From: an uncultured Spartobacteria bacterium
Lineage (GTDB): Bacteria; Verrucomicrobiota; Verrucomicrobiia; Chthoniobacterales; Chthoniobacteraceae
Length of the DNA stretch: 64,000 nt
Reading direction: 5' to 3'
NCBI GenBank assembly: GCA_903882875.1
Contig: CAIRYQ010000068.1
Span: forward strand, 90,401 to 154,400
Shown: positions 50,710 through 60,252 of the stretch, piece by piece
How the letters are laid out: each line of letters opens with the position of its first letter
How positions within the stretch are numbered: position 1 is the stretch's first letter
Made by a program: the position numbers and the translations under genes
The notes under the pieces: model-generated
What the model was told of the DNA's origin: nothing
The model's input: only the letters and a program-made list of their open reading frames with translations
Database searches by the model: none

Positions 50710-51639
50710 TTACTTCGCCGTATTTTCAGCGGGAGGGGCAGCCGCCTTCGGCGCGGGCTTCGGTTTGCTGTCCCAGTTCTTCATGATGTCCGCCTCGTCG
50801 AATGCCACCGGCGCGCCGCTCTCGGGGATCTCGATTTTCGCCGACCACAGGATGCCATTCACCACGAGCTTGCGCTGGCCCTCGGCCTTCCAGTTCGTGT
50901 GCCAGTCCGCGCCTGTGAATGCGAAGCTGCGTCCGCCGTCCTTGCGCTCGTAGGCCCACCCGATCGTCTCCGCGCGGCCCGCGTGCGCCTTTGCATCGGC
51001 GGACGTGCGCGCCTTGTCGGGCACCTGTCCCGTGATCACGGGCACAGCGCCTGGCAGGAAATGCAGATTGTAGAGCCAGCCGTCGCCCGGCGCGGAGAAT
51101 GCCTTCACGCCGCGCGTGACCGCGTGCTGCGGGAACGTGTCGAAGCTCATGTCCCAGTGCCCGCGGCAGCCGATGTCCTTTTTGAACACGCCGCCGAGCC
51201 AGGACTGGATTTCATCCGCGCGATCCTCCGGCACGTCCACCGCCTGATGCAGCATCACAAAGCCCGTGCCCTTGCTGATGAGCGACTTCATTTTCTCCCA
51301 GCGCGCCGCGTCGAGGAACGGCAGCTTCGGCCCGCCATCCGCATAGATCACGACCGCGCGCGCGTTGTCAAAAATGTGCTCATTCTTCGGCCACCCCTCG
51401 GCGGCCATCACCGGCCAAACGCCCGGCGTCTGCTTCAGCGCATTCACGAGGATAGTGCAGCCCGCGAAATACTCATGCCCGCCCGGCTTGCTGCTCACGC
51501 TGCCCGCGATGACGACGATTTTCGCGAGCTTCGTGTCCGTCGTGTCCACCTCCAGCGGCACGCGTTTTTGCTCATCGGTGAAGTCGGCGCGGGTGAAAGT
51601 GGTGAGGGCTGCGAGGCAGAGGAGGGTTGGGATTTTCAT
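50710..51639 (-). CDS. ThuA-domain secreted protein
   Basis: The protein has 309 residues from ATG 51639 with signal peptide MKIPTLLCLAALTTFTRA. The ThuA fold is shown by IVVIAGSVSSKPGGHEYFAG, ARAVVIYADGGPKLPF, GTGFVMLHQAVDVPEDRADEIQSWLGG and GWAYERKDGGRSFAFTGADWHTNW. ThuA domains are class-I glutamine-amidotransferase-like and occur in trehalose and other sugar utilisation; in this phylum they are often attached to PVC-type cytochrome modules. It follows DUF1501 (gap 62 bases) in a three-gene operon. Confidence 0.88.
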   Translation of the reverse strand: MKIPTLLCLAALTTFTRADFTDEQKRVPLEVDTTDTKLAKIVVIAGSVSSKPGGHEYFAGCTILVNALKQTPGVWPVMAAEGWPKNEHIFDNARAVVIYADGGPKLPFLDAARWEKMKSLISKGTGFVMLHQAVDVPEDRADEIQSWLGGVFKKDIGCRGHWDMSFDTFPQHAVTRGVKAFSAPGDGWLYNLHFLPGAVPVITGQVPDKARTSADAKAHAGRAETIGWAYERKDGGRSFAFTGADWHTNWKAEGQRKLVVNGILWSAKIEIPESGAPVAFDEADIMKNWDSKPKPAPKAAAPPAENTAK

Positions 51640-51701
51640 GAGGTTGGGAAAAATTAGGGACGCCGTGCAGACGGGCGCCACTCGTTAGGATGCGATGATC
51701 G

Positions 51702-53120
51702 TTACGCAATGATGTCCTTCACCACGCGGCCATACACATCCGTGAGCCGGTAGTCGCGGCCGTCGTGGCGGAAGGTGAGCTTCTCGTGATCGAGACCGAG
51801 CAGGTGCAGTAGCGTTGCGTGCAGGTCGTGCATGTGGACTTTGTCCTCCACTGCGTAGTGGCCGAACTCATCCGTCGCGCCGTAGGCAAAGCCCTTCTTC
51901 ACACCGCCGCCCGCGATCCACTGGCTGAAGCCACTCGGATTGTGATCGCGGCCGGTGCCGTTTTTCTCCGCGTAGGGCGTGCGGCCGAATTCACCGCCCC
52001 ACCACACGATCGTGTCGTCGAGCAGGCCTCGCTGTTTGAGATCCGTGAGCAGGCCCGCGATCGGCTTGTCCACCGCGCGCGCGTGGTCGCCGTGCTTCGG
52101 TAGGTTCGAGTGCTGGTCCCACGCCGGGTTGTTCGAGTTGTCGCTGTAATTCACCTGCACATAGCGCACGCCCTGCTCGCACAGCCGACGCGCCATGAGG
52201 CACTCGCGTCCGAAATTGTCCGTCTTGTCCTCGCCGATGCCGTAGAGCGCGAGCGTCTCGGGCGATTCCTTGGAAATGTCCACCGCGTCCGGCGCGTGGC
52301 CCTGCATCCGCCACGCGAGTTCGTAGCTGTTGATGACCGCCTCCAATTCGGTGTCGCCCGGCTTCTGCGCGAGCTGCGTTGCATTGAGTTCGCGCAGCAT
52401 GTCGAACTGCCGCTTCGCCTCGTCCATCGAGCGCGCCGGTGTGATGTTGCGGAAATTCGTCTCCTTCGCCGGCTGGCCCACGCGCCCGAGCGGCGTGCCT
52501 TGATACACCGCGGGCAGGAACGCGTTGCCGTAATTCCGCGGCCCGCCGTTCCCGAGCGAAGGCGTGATGCTCACGAAGCCCGGCAGGTTTTCGTTCTGCG
52601 TGCCGAGGCCGTAATTCACCCACGAGCCCATCGAAGGGCGGATGAAATTCGTCGTCCCCGTGTGCAGGAAAAGCGTCGCCGGCCCGTGCGCCACGCCCTC
52701 GGTGTGCAGCGAATTCATCACGCACAGCTCGTCCGCGTGCTTCGCCATTTCGGGAAAAAGTTCCGACACCCAGCGCCCCGATTGCCCGCGCTGCCTGAAC
52801 TCCCACAGCGGCTTCATCACGCGCTGCGTCGCGCCCTTGCCCGTGCGAGCGAGCGAGCGAGCGTCGTCGAAATCCATCATCTTCCCGTCGTCCTTCAGCA
52901 GCCGCGGCTTGTAGTCGAACGAATCCACATGGCTCACGCCGCCCGCCATGAAGAGGAAAATGATCCGCTTCGCCTTCGGCTGATGATGAGGCTTCTTCGG
53001 CGCGAGCGGATTCAATGCCGCGAGTGCCTGCTGCTGCGCCAGACCGGCAAGCGCCATGTAGCCGAAACCGCACGCGAGCTGTTGCAGTGCGGAGCGGCGG
53101 GAGAAGAGCGGAGTGTTCAT
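51702..53120 (-). CDS. DUF1501 family protein, Tat signal
   Basis: The protein has 472 residues from ATG 53120. The start MNTPLFSRRSALQQLACGFGYMAL is a twin-arginine-type export signal. DUF1501 motifs include IIFLFMAGGVSHVDSFDYKP, VWWGGEFGRTPY, GRDHNPSGFSQW and KVHMHDLHATLLHLLG, with the metal-site Asp and His. It is the middle gene of the PSD1-DUF1501-ThuA operon, 14 bases after the DUF1549 gene. It is a paralogue of the protein at 18791. Confidence 0.92.
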   Translation of the reverse strand: MNTPLFSRRSALQQLACGFGYMALAGLAQQQALAALNPLAPKKPHHQPKAKRIIFLFMAGGVSHVDSFDYKPRLLKDDGKMMDFDDARSLARTGKGATQRVMKPLWEFRQRGQSGRWVSELFPEMAKHADELCVMNSLHTEGVAHGPATLFLHTGTTNFIRPSMGSWVNYGLGTQNENLPGFVSITPSLGNGGPRNYGNAFLPAVYQGTPLGRVGQPAKETNFRNITPARSMDEAKRQFDMLRELNATQLAQKPGDTELEAVINSYELAWRMQGHAPDAVDISKESPETLALYGIGEDKTDNFGRECLMARRLCEQGVRYVQVNYSDNSNNPAWDQHSNLPKHGDHARAVDKPIAGLLTDLKQRGLLDDTIVWWGGEFGRTPYAEKNGTGRDHNPSGFSQWIAGGGVKKGFAYGATDEFGHYAVEDKVHMHDLHATLLHLLGLDHEKLTFRHDGRDYRLTDVYGRVVKDIIA

Positions 53121-53134
53121 GGGAATGGGTGAGC

Positions 53135-56044
53135 TTAGTCGAGAAACCGGAAATCGAGCGAGCAAAAGAGCGTCTGGTAAATCTGCGACCACGCCTCGGT
53201 GCGATGATCGCCGGTCGCGTCCGCGAGCGCCTTTGCAAAAATCGCGCGCTCCTTTTCCGTCGGCATCCGGCACAGCGTCGCGCGGAACGCATTCACGAGC
53301 CGCTCGTCGTCGGGCGACGACGATGCAAGCGCGCGCTCGGCGGCGGCCTTTGCCTGCGCGAGCACGAACGGACTGTTCAGAAGGTAGAGCGCCTGCGGGG
53401 CGACCGTGCTCGCGTTGCGGTGGCCGAAGGTTGCGTTGATGTCCGCAAAGTCGAACGCCTCGAAAAGCTCCAGCCGCCGGTTGCGAAATGCGGGCGTGTA
53501 AACGCTGCGGCGCACGTCGGTGAACTCGTATTTGTATTCGATATTCTGCGCGCCGGAGTCGTTCGCATTGATCTCACCGGCATTGCCGATGTTCGGCCCG
53601 AGTGCGCGCAGATCCAGCGCGCCGCTCACGACGAGCATCGTGTCGCGGATTTGCTCCGCATCGAGCCGCCGCCGGTTTGCGTGGGCAAAGAGCCGGTTGT
53701 CCGGGTCGCCCGGTGTCGTGGCCGTCGCGGTCTGCCACGCGTGGGAGAGAACAATTTCGCGCACGAGATTCTTCACGCTCCAGCCCTCCTCGACGAAACG
53801 CACCGCGAGAAAATCCAGCAGCTCGGGATGCGACGGCGCCTCGCCGGTCGTGCCGAAATTCTCCGAAGTCCGCACGATGCCTGAGCCGAAGCACCAGTCC
53901 CAAACGCGGTTCACAAAGACGCGCGCCGTGAGCGGATTTGCCGGGCTCGCGAGCCAGTCCGCGAGTTCGCGACGTCCGCTCTGCTTGTCGGAAAATTTCG
54001 GCTTCGCGCTGCCGAGCACCTGCAGAAAACCGCGCGGCACCTGCGCGCCCTTTTGCGCCACGATGCCGCGCACGCGGATCTGCGTGTCGCCGATTTCTCC
54101 TCCGTCATTCACCGCCATCACCGTCGGCCGCTGCGGGCCTTCGCTCGTCAGCTTCTTCATCGAGGCTTCCATCTCCTTCACTCGCGCGTCCATCTTTTTG
54201 CGCTTGTCCGCGTCGTCGCGCTTGGCGGTCTCGCCCGCCGCGGGCTTCGCGGCATTGTCGAGCACGGAGAGATCCTCCTCGGACAAAAACTGGATCGCAT
54301 CCGCGATGACGAATCCCGTCGTGCCTTCGTTTGCCACGAGCACATAGCCCGCGCCGTCCTGCTCGAATCGGAATTTTCCGAGCGACACGAAGCGCCCGTC
54401 CGCCGACGGCTCCAGCGTCTCGTCCACGAAGACTTTCTCCTGCCCGTCCGCGTGGAAAATGTGGATCGGCACTTTCTTCTCGCGGTTCTTGCCCGGCGTG
54501 TAGGCAAAGCGCACCTCGTAGCGGCCCGACTTCGGCAGCTTCGGCGTGAACGTGATCGTCTTCGCGCCCTTATCCCTGTTGTCGTCCGTGAGGTAGCCGT
54601 CGCCGATGAAGCCCGCGACCGTCTGCGACTTGCTCCAGCCGCCGATGGTCTTTGCGTCCGCGTCGTCAATCACGATGCCCGGCAAATCCGTCGCCGCGAC
54701 GGATTTTCCCGGCTCGCCGTTCCCTTTCGTCGCGATGGCCTTCATCTTAGCGGCCTCCTTTTTCGCCGTCTCGAGATCCTGCTTTAGCTTCGCGATCTTC
54801 ACCTCGTGCGCGGCAAATTTCTGCTCGTCCGCGCCGTCGAATTTCAGCGGTTCCGAGATCCAGCGCGCGACGTTGTCCGTGTAGTTGAAGAGCGTGCGCG
54901 TGGAGGAAAAAATCCCGGCCAGCGCGTAGTAGTCCTTCTGCGGAATCGGATCGAACTTGTGATCGTGGCACCGCGCGCAGCCGATGGTCTGGCCGAGCAC
55001 GGCCTTGCCGATCGTGTCGAGCTGCTCGTCAATGATGTCGAAGCGGAGCTGCTGCTTGTTCTGCTCCTCGTAGTTCGTCGGCCCGAGCGCGAGGAACGCC
55101 GTCGCCGTGAGCTGCCGGTTGCGGGCGTCCGCATTCGCCGCAGGCAGCAGGTCGCCAGCGATCTGCTCGCGGATGAAACGGTCGAAAGGAACATCGCGAT
55201 TGAACGACTCGATCGCGTAATCGCGGTAGCGCCACGCATCCTTGAACAGCAGCGTGCGCCCGCCGCCGCTCGACTCAGCAAAGCGCGCGACATCCAGCCA
55301 GTGCCGGCCCCACGTCTCGCCGAAGTGCGGGCTGGCGAGCAGACGATCCACAGTCGCGGCAAGTGACTGGTGACTGGTGACTGGTGACTGGTATTCGCGA
55401 ACGAACGCATCCACCTCCTCCGCCGACGGCGGCAGGCCCGTGAGCGTGTAGTAAAGCCGGCGCACGAGCACTTCCGGCGTCGCGTCCTTCGCCGGGTGCA
55501 AATTCTTTTCCTCGATCTTCCCGAGGATGAAACGGTCCAAGTCGCCGCGCGGCCACGCGGTGTCCTGCACCACGGGCGGCGTGGATTTTTTCGGCGCGAT
55601 GTAGCTCCAGAATTTCTTTCCCTCCTCGATGCTCAGGCCTACCTGCTTCTTCACACCCCCAGCCACGCTCGCCGCAGTGCGCGGATCGGGCGCGCCCATC
55701 TTCACCCACTGCTCCAGCGTCGCGACTTCGTCAGCGGAAAGTTTTTTCTTCGGCGGCATCGCGAGATCCTTGTCGCGGTAGCGCACGGCCTTGATGAGCA
55801 GGCTGTCGTCCGGCTTGCCCGGCACGATCGCCGCGCCGCTGTCGCCGCCCGTCTGCCAGCCCTCGCGCGAATCAAGCCGCAGCCCGCCCTTCACTTTCTT
55901 CTCCGGGCTGTGGCATTCGAAGCACCGGTCCGTGAGCAGCGGGCGAATTTTCTTTTCAAAAAACTCGGTGTCGCCCGGATCGCCATGCACCGTCGCGACA
56001 CCGAGCGCAGCGGCAAGAATGCGGATGGAGGAGCGGGAAAACAT
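53135..56044 (-). CDS. DUF1549/DUF1553 cytochrome-c-like protein
   Basis: The protein has 969 residues. A signal peptide (FSRSSIRILAAALGVATVHG) leads the PSD1 motif DRCFECHSPEKKVKGGLRLDSR. DUF1549 contains WGRHWLDVARFAESSGGGR and CARCHDHKFDPI, then a long middle region holds a beta-sandwich insert of the carbohydrate-binding type (around 450-600, FVDETLEPSADGRFVSLGKFRF). DUF1553 follows (NRVWDWCFGSGIVRTSENFG). The family is presumed periplasmic with unproven function. At 55363-55391 a heptanucleotide repeat is inserted in frame (QSPVTSHQS), in a linker of DUF1549. It is the first gene of a three-gene operon with DUF1501 and ThuA. Confidence 0.92.
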   Translation of the reverse strand: MFSRSSIRILAAALGVATVHGDPGDTEFFEKKIRPLLTDRCFECHSPEKKVKGGLRLDSREGWQTGGDSGAAIVPGKPDDSLLIKAVRYRDKDLAMPPKKKLSADEVATLEQWVKMGAPDPRTAASVAGGVKKQVGLSIEEGKKFWSYIAPKKSTPPVVQDTAWPRGDLDRFILGKIEEKNLHPAKDATPEVLVRRLYYTLTGLPPSAEEVDAFVREYQSPVTSHQSLAATVDRLLASPHFGETWGRHWLDVARFAESSGGGRTLLFKDAWRYRDYAIESFNRDVPFDRFIREQIAGDLLPAANADARNRQLTATAFLALGPTNYEEQNKQQLRFDIIDEQLDTIGKAVLGQTIGCARCHDHKFDPIPQKDYYALAGIFSSTRTLFNYTDNVARWISEPLKFDGADEQKFAAHEVKIAKLKQDLETAKKEAAKMKAIATKGNGEPGKSVAATDLPGIVIDDADAKTIGGWSKSQTVAGFIGDGYLTDDNRDKGAKTITFTPKLPKSGRYEVRFAYTPGKNREKKVPIHIFHADGQEKVFVDETLEPSADGRFVSLGKFRFEQDGAGYVLVANEGTTGFVIADAIQFLSEEDLSVLDNAAKPAAGETAKRDDADKRKKMDARVKEMEASMKKLTSEGPQRPTVMAVNDGGEIGDTQIRVRGIVAQKGAQVPRGFLQVLGSAKPKFSDKQSGRRELADWLASPANPLTARVFVNRVWDWCFGSGIVRTSENFGTTGEAPSHPELLDFLAVRFVEEGWSVKNLVREIVLSHAWQTATATTPGDPDNRLFAHANRRRLDAEQIRDTMLVVSGALDLRALGPNIGNAGEINANDSGAQNIEYKYEFTDVRRSVYTPAFRNRRLELFEAFDFADINATFGHRNASTVAPQALYLLNSPFVLAQAKAAAERALASSSPDDERLVNAFRATLCRMPTEKERAIFAKALADATGDHRTEAWSQIYQTLFCSLDFRFLD
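55363..55391. repeat. In-frame heptanucleotide repeat (GTGACTG)4
   Basis: Four tandem GTGACTG units lie inside the DUF1549 gene and translate, on the coding strand, as part of YQSPVTSHQSLA. The period is seven bases, like the (TTCAAAA)4 insert in the other DUF1549 gene. Both lie in linkers that vary between family members. Confidence 0.85.
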
Positions 56045-56139
56045 CAGGGGTTTGACCAGTGGTGCGGGGCTATCTTAGCCGTGATGGCATTGTGCGGCAA
56101 TGGAGTGCGGGAGCGGGGAAAACAGACTGCGCAGGAGCC

Positions 56140-56880
56140 TCACAAATTCAGGCAACCGATGAGCCGCAGGCCTTCAAGCGTGAGGTTCTCGTGAACGGCG
56201 GAAATTTCCTTCACGCCAGCGGCGATGAGATCCGCGTAACCGCCGGTGGCGACGGCCTTCAGCTTCCGCACGCCGAGCGCGGTGCGAAGCTCGGTGAGGA
56301 TTTCGCGCACGAGGCCGCGGTAGCCATACACGGCGCCGGCGAGCATCGCGTGCTTCGTGGATTTCCCAATCGGCCCGGGCGGTTCGAGCAGCGAGATTTT
56401 CGGGAGCTGCGCGGTGCGCTGGTGCAGGTAGTCCGTCATCGCCTCCAGCCCGGGCGCGATCACACCGCCGATGTATTTTTTCTGCGGCGAGAGAATGTCG
56501 AACGTGACCGCCGTGCCGAAGTCCACGACGACACACGGCGCGCCGTGAAATGTCGCGGCGGCGGCGGCGTTTGCGAGGCGATCCGCGCCGATGCTTTTCG
56601 GCTTTGGGTAATCCACGCCGACGCCGAGCCTGCTGCGGTGATCCACGTTGTGCAGCGGCTTTGCGCCGAGGGCTTCACGGATTAGCGCAGCCTTCTGCGG
56701 GACCACGGAGCAGAGTAGCACGCTGTCGAACTTCCACCCGCGCAGCACGCGGTGCAGGGTCGCGGCATTGAGCTCCGAAGTCCGCGCACGCCGCACCGCG
56801 CCGAGCCGCTCGCGCGATGATAGCGCGAACTTCGTGAATGAATTGCTGTTGTCTATGAGCAGGAACTCCGCGGACGGCAT
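56140..56880 (-). CDS. coaX: Type III pantothenate kinase
   Basis: The protein has 246 residues from ATG 56880; the longer frame to 57147 is through the tsf terminator. It is an ASKHA-fold kinase with the N-terminal LLIDNSNSFTKFAL, VDYPKPKSIGADRLANAAAA, the phosphate-2-type CVVVDFGTAVTFDI, and IGGVIAPGLEAM. It phosphorylates pantothenate in CoA synthesis and, unlike type I, is not feedback-inhibited by CoA. It lies downstream of tsf but is separated by a terminator. Confidence 0.92.
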   Translation of the reverse strand: MPSAEFLLIDNSNSFTKFALSSRERLGAVRRARTSELNAATLHRVLRGWKFDSVLLCSVVPQKAALIREALGAKPLHNVDHRSRLGVGVDYPKPKSIGADRLANAAAAATFHGAPCVVVDFGTAVTFDILSPQKKYIGGVIAPGLEAMTDYLHQRTAQLPKISLLEPPGPIGKSTKHAMLAGAVYGYRGLVREILTELRTALGVRKLKAVATGGYADLIAAGVKEISAVHENLTLEGLRLIGCLNL

Positions 56881-56932
56881 GGGCGCAGTGGAGATGGGGC
56901 GCGGCGCTTTGTCACGCATCCTGCGCGCAAAG

Positions 56933-56972
56933 AAAAACCCCGCGGCCTCAGTGTTGAAGCCAACGGGGTTTT
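56933..56972 (-). terminator. Intrinsic terminator after tsf
   Basis: On the minus strand AAAACCCCG-GGC pairs with GCC-CGGGG around a short loop, followed by TTTTTC. It begins 33 bases after the tsf stop. It separates rpsB-tsf from coaX. Confidence 0.8.
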
Positions 56973-57005
56973 CGCTGCGCCCGGAATGAACCGGGCCGAT
57001 GGAAA

Positions 57006-57857
57006 CTATCCGACGATTTCCTCGCCGACCTGATAGCGGATGAACTTGCGCACCTCGATGGTGTCGCCGAGAGTCTTCGCCTTTTCCGCCACGAGCTGAG
57101 TGATGGTCTGCTCGGGATTCTTCACGAACGCCTGTTCGAGCAGGCACACACCCGCGAAAAATTTGCTCATCTTGCCTTCGATGATCTTCTCGATCACCGG
57201 CGCGGGCTTGTCCTTCGGCGTCTGCTCGACGTAGATGGCGCGCTCGCGGGCTGCGAGTGCCGGCGAAACGTCCTCGCGGCGGATGCTCACAGGGCTCGCC
57301 GCTGCGATGTGCAGCGTGATGTCGCGGACGAGCTGCTTGAAGTCGTCGTGGTTCACGGTGTCCTGCTTGCCTGCGCCAACTTCGAGGAGGACGCCAATTT
57401 TTCCACCGAGGTGGATGTAGGCGGCGACGATGCCGTTGCCCGCGACATCAATGCGCGCGCTGCGGCGGATCTGGATGTTTTCGCCGATCTTGGTGACAGC
57501 CTCGACGCGCACGGGCTCGAGGTCCGCGGCGGGGTTCTCGGCGAGCGTCTTCGCCCAGCCGGCGGTGAGCGCGAGAAAGTCGGCGTTCTTGGCGACGAAG
57601 TCCGTCTCGCAGTTCACCTCGACGAGGATGCCTGTCTTTGCGCCGGGGAGGATCGCCTGCGCGATCACGCCTTCGTTTGCGGCGCGACCGGCCTTTTTCG
57701 CGGCGCTGGCCGCGCCTTTCTTGCGGAGGATGTCAATCGCAGCCTCGATTTCGCCGTTTGCCTCGACGAGGGCTTTGCGGCATTCGAGCATTCCGGCTCC
57801 GGTTTTTTCGCGGAGTGCTCCGACTTGCTTGGCGTCAATGTTCACTTGAGTGGTCAT
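57006..57857 (-). CDS. tsf: Elongation factor Ts
   Basis: The protein has 283 residues. The N-terminal UBA-like domain (QVGALREKTGAGMLECRKALVEANG) and the core signature (ILVEVNCETDFVAKNADFLAL) are intact, with the usual subdomain C (ICLLEQAFVKNPEQTI-type). It exchanges nucleotides on EF-Tu. It is 88 bases downstream of rpsB on the same strand, the near-universal bacterial order, and ends in a terminator. Confidence 0.96.
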   Translation of the reverse strand: MTTQVNIDAKQVGALREKTGAGMLECRKALVEANGEIEAAIDILRKKGAASAAKKAGRAANEGVIAQAILPGAKTGILVEVNCETDFVAKNADFLALTAGWAKTLAENPAADLEPVRVEAVTKIGENIQIRRSARIDVAGNGIVAAYIHLGGKIGVLLEVGAGKQDTVNHDDFKQLVRDITLHIAAASPVSIRREDVSPALAARERAIYVEQTPKDKPAPVIEKIIEGKMSKFFAGVCLLEQAFVKNPEQTITQLVAEKAKTLGDTIEVRKFIRYQVGEEIVG

Positions 57858-57945
57858 GGGTCAGTGTGTCTTTGGGTTGAAAATGAGAGAGACGAGAGCG
57901 TTCACCCTCGTCTCTCGGAAATTTGGAAACGGCGGATGGCGCGAT

Positions 57946-58671
57946 TTACTCCGAGACGCCGGCGAGTTCCGCCTGCCGTTTCTTCGCTCCCGAGGCGTTG
58001 CCGCTCACGAAGGCGTCCACCAGCTTTTGCAGCACCACACGGATGGCGCGGATGGCGTCGTCATTGCCCGCGATCGGGTAGTCAATGAGATCCGGGTTCG
58101 CATTCGTATCCACGATCGCGATGACCGGGATGCCGAGGCGCTTGGCCTCCGCGACAGCGTTCGCCTCGCGCATCGTGTCAATGACGATCATCACGTCGGG
58201 TTGCTTCTCAAGAGTACGGATGCCTTCGAGGTTGCGGAACAGCTTCGCGCCCTCGCGCTTCACGGCGGAAATCTCCGCCTTGCCCATCTTGGAATACTCC
58301 GGCGCCTTTTCGAGGTTCTCGATGTAGTTCAGCCGGGCGATGCTCTGCTTGATGGTCTTGAAATTGGTGAGCGTCCCGCCGAGCCAGCGCTGGTTCACGA
58401 AGAACTGCCCCGCCGCCTGCGCCGCCTCGCGGATGGCCTCCTGCGCCTGCTTCTTGCAGCCGACAAAAAGCACCTTGCCATTGCGCGCCGCAATGCTCGC
58501 GAGGAATTCGCACGCGCCGCGGAGCTGCCGCACGGTCTCGCCGAGGTTGATGATGTAGATCTGGTTTTTCTTCTCGAAAATATAGGGCTTCATCTTCGGA
58601 TTCCAGCGCTTCGTCTGGTGGCCAAAATGAACGCCTGCTTCGAGGAGTTCTGTCATCAATTCGGTGGACAT
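57946..58671 (-). CDS. rpsB: 30S ribosomal protein S2
   Basis: The protein has 241 residues from ATG 58671; the longer frame to 58734 is unlikely because the homologous start is [20 protein letters not shown]. Signatures are [33 protein letters not shown] and [24 protein letters not shown] (the Lys/Asp-rich S2 loop). It is the first gene of the rpsB-tsf operon. Confidence 0.97.
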   Translation of the reverse strand: MSTELMTELLEAGVHFGHQTKRWNPKMKPYIFEKKNQIYIINLGETVRQLRGACEFLASIAARNGKVLFVGCKKQAQEAIREAAQAAGQFFVNQRWLGGTLTNFKTIKQSIARLNYIENLEKAPEYSKMGKAEISAVKREGAKLFRNLEGIRTLEKQPDVMIVIDTMREANAVAEAKRLGIPVIAIVDTNANPDLIDYPIAGNDDAIRAIRVVLQKLVDAFVSGNASGAKKRQAELAGVSE

Positions 58672-58774
58672 AAAATGTGGTGGTGTTTGCGGAAAAAGGG
58701 CGCGCAACATGCGGGGTCGCCCCGGCCTTGGCAAGCACGAGTTTTGGAAAAGTGAGGCGTTGCCCGGACGTGCG

Positions 58775-59362
58775 CTATTTCGCGCCTTCGTCCGGTGCGG
58801 GCTTCGCCGCGACGGTCTCGAACTCCTGCTTCAGCCGCGCGCGCATCTCGCCGAGGAACTGGCGGCGCTTTTCTTCGGTTTCCTTGCGCAGCTTTTCCTC
58901 GATCGCCCGGCGCTCCTCGAAGTAACGGCCCACAAAACGCCTCCGCTTTTCCTCATCAAGATGCAGCCCGGCGTCGCTCATCGTGCGTTCGATCTCCTCG
59001 CGTGCGAGCCTGCGGCGATCCTCGTCCATTCCGAAGAGCATCTGGCGTTTTTCCGGCGGGAGGTTGAGCACGGCCCAAACGGCCTTCCAGATGTCCGCGC
59101 GCTGTTCGGGCGAGAGCTTCTGGAGTTCCCTCATCGCGCGCTCGCGCAGGGCATCGGCCTCGGGGCCGTTGTGACGGGAAAAACGCCGCGGCCCGTCCGG
59201 TGACGCTGGCGTGAGTGTGGGCTTCGGCCTTTCGTCCGGCGGGCGCTCCGCCGATGCCGGGGCCGTCGTCCTCGGGGTCTCTTGGGCGAATGCGACCGAG
59301 ATCGCGGCTCCGGCGAATGCGGTCGCGTTCAGTAGAGTGAGGAAGGATCGCCGGCGAGCCAT
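58775..59362 (-). CDS. Secreted helical protein, unknown function
   Basis: The protein has 195 residues from ATG 59362. A signal-like start ([24 protein letters not shown]) precedes a charged helical body ([28 protein letters not shown], then a long Arg/Glu-rich coiled-coil-like C-terminus, [21 protein letters not shown]). The pattern recalls periplasmic LTXXQ/Spy-like or DUF3106 proteins. The start overlaps the preceding gene by 34 bases, so the two are coupled. Confidence 0.7.
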   Translation of the reverse strand: MARRRSFLTLLNATAFAGAAISVAFAQETPRTTAPASAERPPDERPKPTLTPASPDGPRRFSRHNGPEADALRERAMRELQKLSPEQRADIWKAVWAVLNLPPEKRQMLFGMDEDRRRLAREEIERTMSDAGLHLDEEKRRRFVGRYFEERRAIEEKLRKETEEKRRQFLGEMRARLKQEFETVAAKPAPDEGAK

Positions 59363-59691
59363 ATCGAATTGTCTTCCGAAGCGAGAAGCGAGTCGAGCGA
59401 CGGCGCATTCTCCGGTGTCGCGGCGGCTGCGAGGGCGATTCCCTCCAGCGGGTCGGCGGACTGCGTCGTCGTGCCGGGGGGACGCAGCGCGAGGATTGCG
59501 ACGATCGCCGCACACGCGCCAGCCGCAGCGGGCAGCACCCACTTCATACGGAGCCATGCGAGAAAGCCGGGCTTCGGCTGTGCCTCGGCCCGCACTGCGC
59601 GCATCACATTGGCTGAGAAGAAGGCAGACGGCTTCGGCTGCCGGGCCTTGTCCAGCAGTTTCCAAAGTTCGTCGTGCTCTTCGTGGTTCAT
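59329..59691 (-). CDS. Anti-sigma-factor-like membrane protein
   Basis: The protein has 120 residues from ATG 59691. A cytosolic start (NHEEHDELWKLLDKARQPKPSAFFSANVMRAVRAEA) is followed by one membrane segment (WVLPAAAGACAAIVAILAL) and a periplasmic tail ending [13 protein letters not shown]. This shape is like that of small anti-sigma proteins paired with the coiled-coil protein at 58775. In relatives an ECF sigma factor gene usually precedes such a pair; here the neighbour is apaG on the other strand. Assignment as anti-sigma is inferred from layout. Confidence 0.6.
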   Translation of the reverse strand: MNHEEHDELWKLLDKARQPKPSAFFSANVMRAVRAEAQPKPGFLAWLRMKWVLPAAAGACAAIVAILALRPPGTTTQSADPLEGIALAAAATPENAPSLDSLLASEDNSIWLAGDPSSLY

Positions 59692-59858
59692 CGTTGAAAT
59701 GTGGAAACCGGAATCGTGACGGAAAGTTGCGGGGATTTTCTCACGAGAGCGAGAACAGAATGCGCGCCGGAGAGAGGAGGGGATCCGCTTTCGCACGCAA
59801 GGGAGAGGGGCCGTTCTCCGCTCGCGTTCCCGCGGTGTGCCGATATCCTCGGCGCATA

Positions 59859-60248
59859 ATGTCGAACACCATTCCCGAACTCGAAGGACTGCGCGTGACG
59901 GTGGACGGTGTGAAATTCATGCCGCAGCTCCAGGCGTCGGAGGACCGTCCGTTCCCATTCGTATATTTCATCACGATCCACAACGACTCGGCGGAGACGG
60001 TGACGATCAAGGGCCGCAAGTGGGTGGTGACGGATGCCGGCGCGGAGACGCTCGTGGTCGAGGGCGACGGCGTTGTGGGAAAATTTCCGAGGATCGAGCC
60101 GGGCGGAAATTTTTCCTACAACAGCTACCACACGATCGGATCGGACAGCGTGGCCGAGGGCGCATACATCGGCGTGACGGCCGAGGGCAAACCGGTGCTT
60201 GTGCGGATTCCCCGCTTCGAGATGAAGGCGCCGGTCACGGGCGCGTGA
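59859..60248 (+). CDS. apaG: ApaG (DUF525) domain protein
   Basis: The protein has 129 residues. It has the ApaG fold signatures FVYFITIHNDSAETVTIKGRKWVVTDA and the Gly-rich FPRIEPGGNFSYNSYHTIGSD, followed by GAYIGVT. The function of stand-alone ApaG is not settled; in enterobacteria it lies with ksgA and apaH, but that context is not seen here. It ends four bases before the convergent formyl-THF cyclo-ligase gene. Confidence 0.9.
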   Translation: MSNTIPELEGLRVTVDGVKFMPQLQASEDRPFPFVYFITIHNDSAETVTIKGRKWVVTDAGAETLVVEGDGVVGKFPRIEPGGNFSYNSYHTIGSDSVAEGAYIGVTAEGKPVLVRIPRFEMKAPVTGA

Positions 60249-60252
60249 ACGG

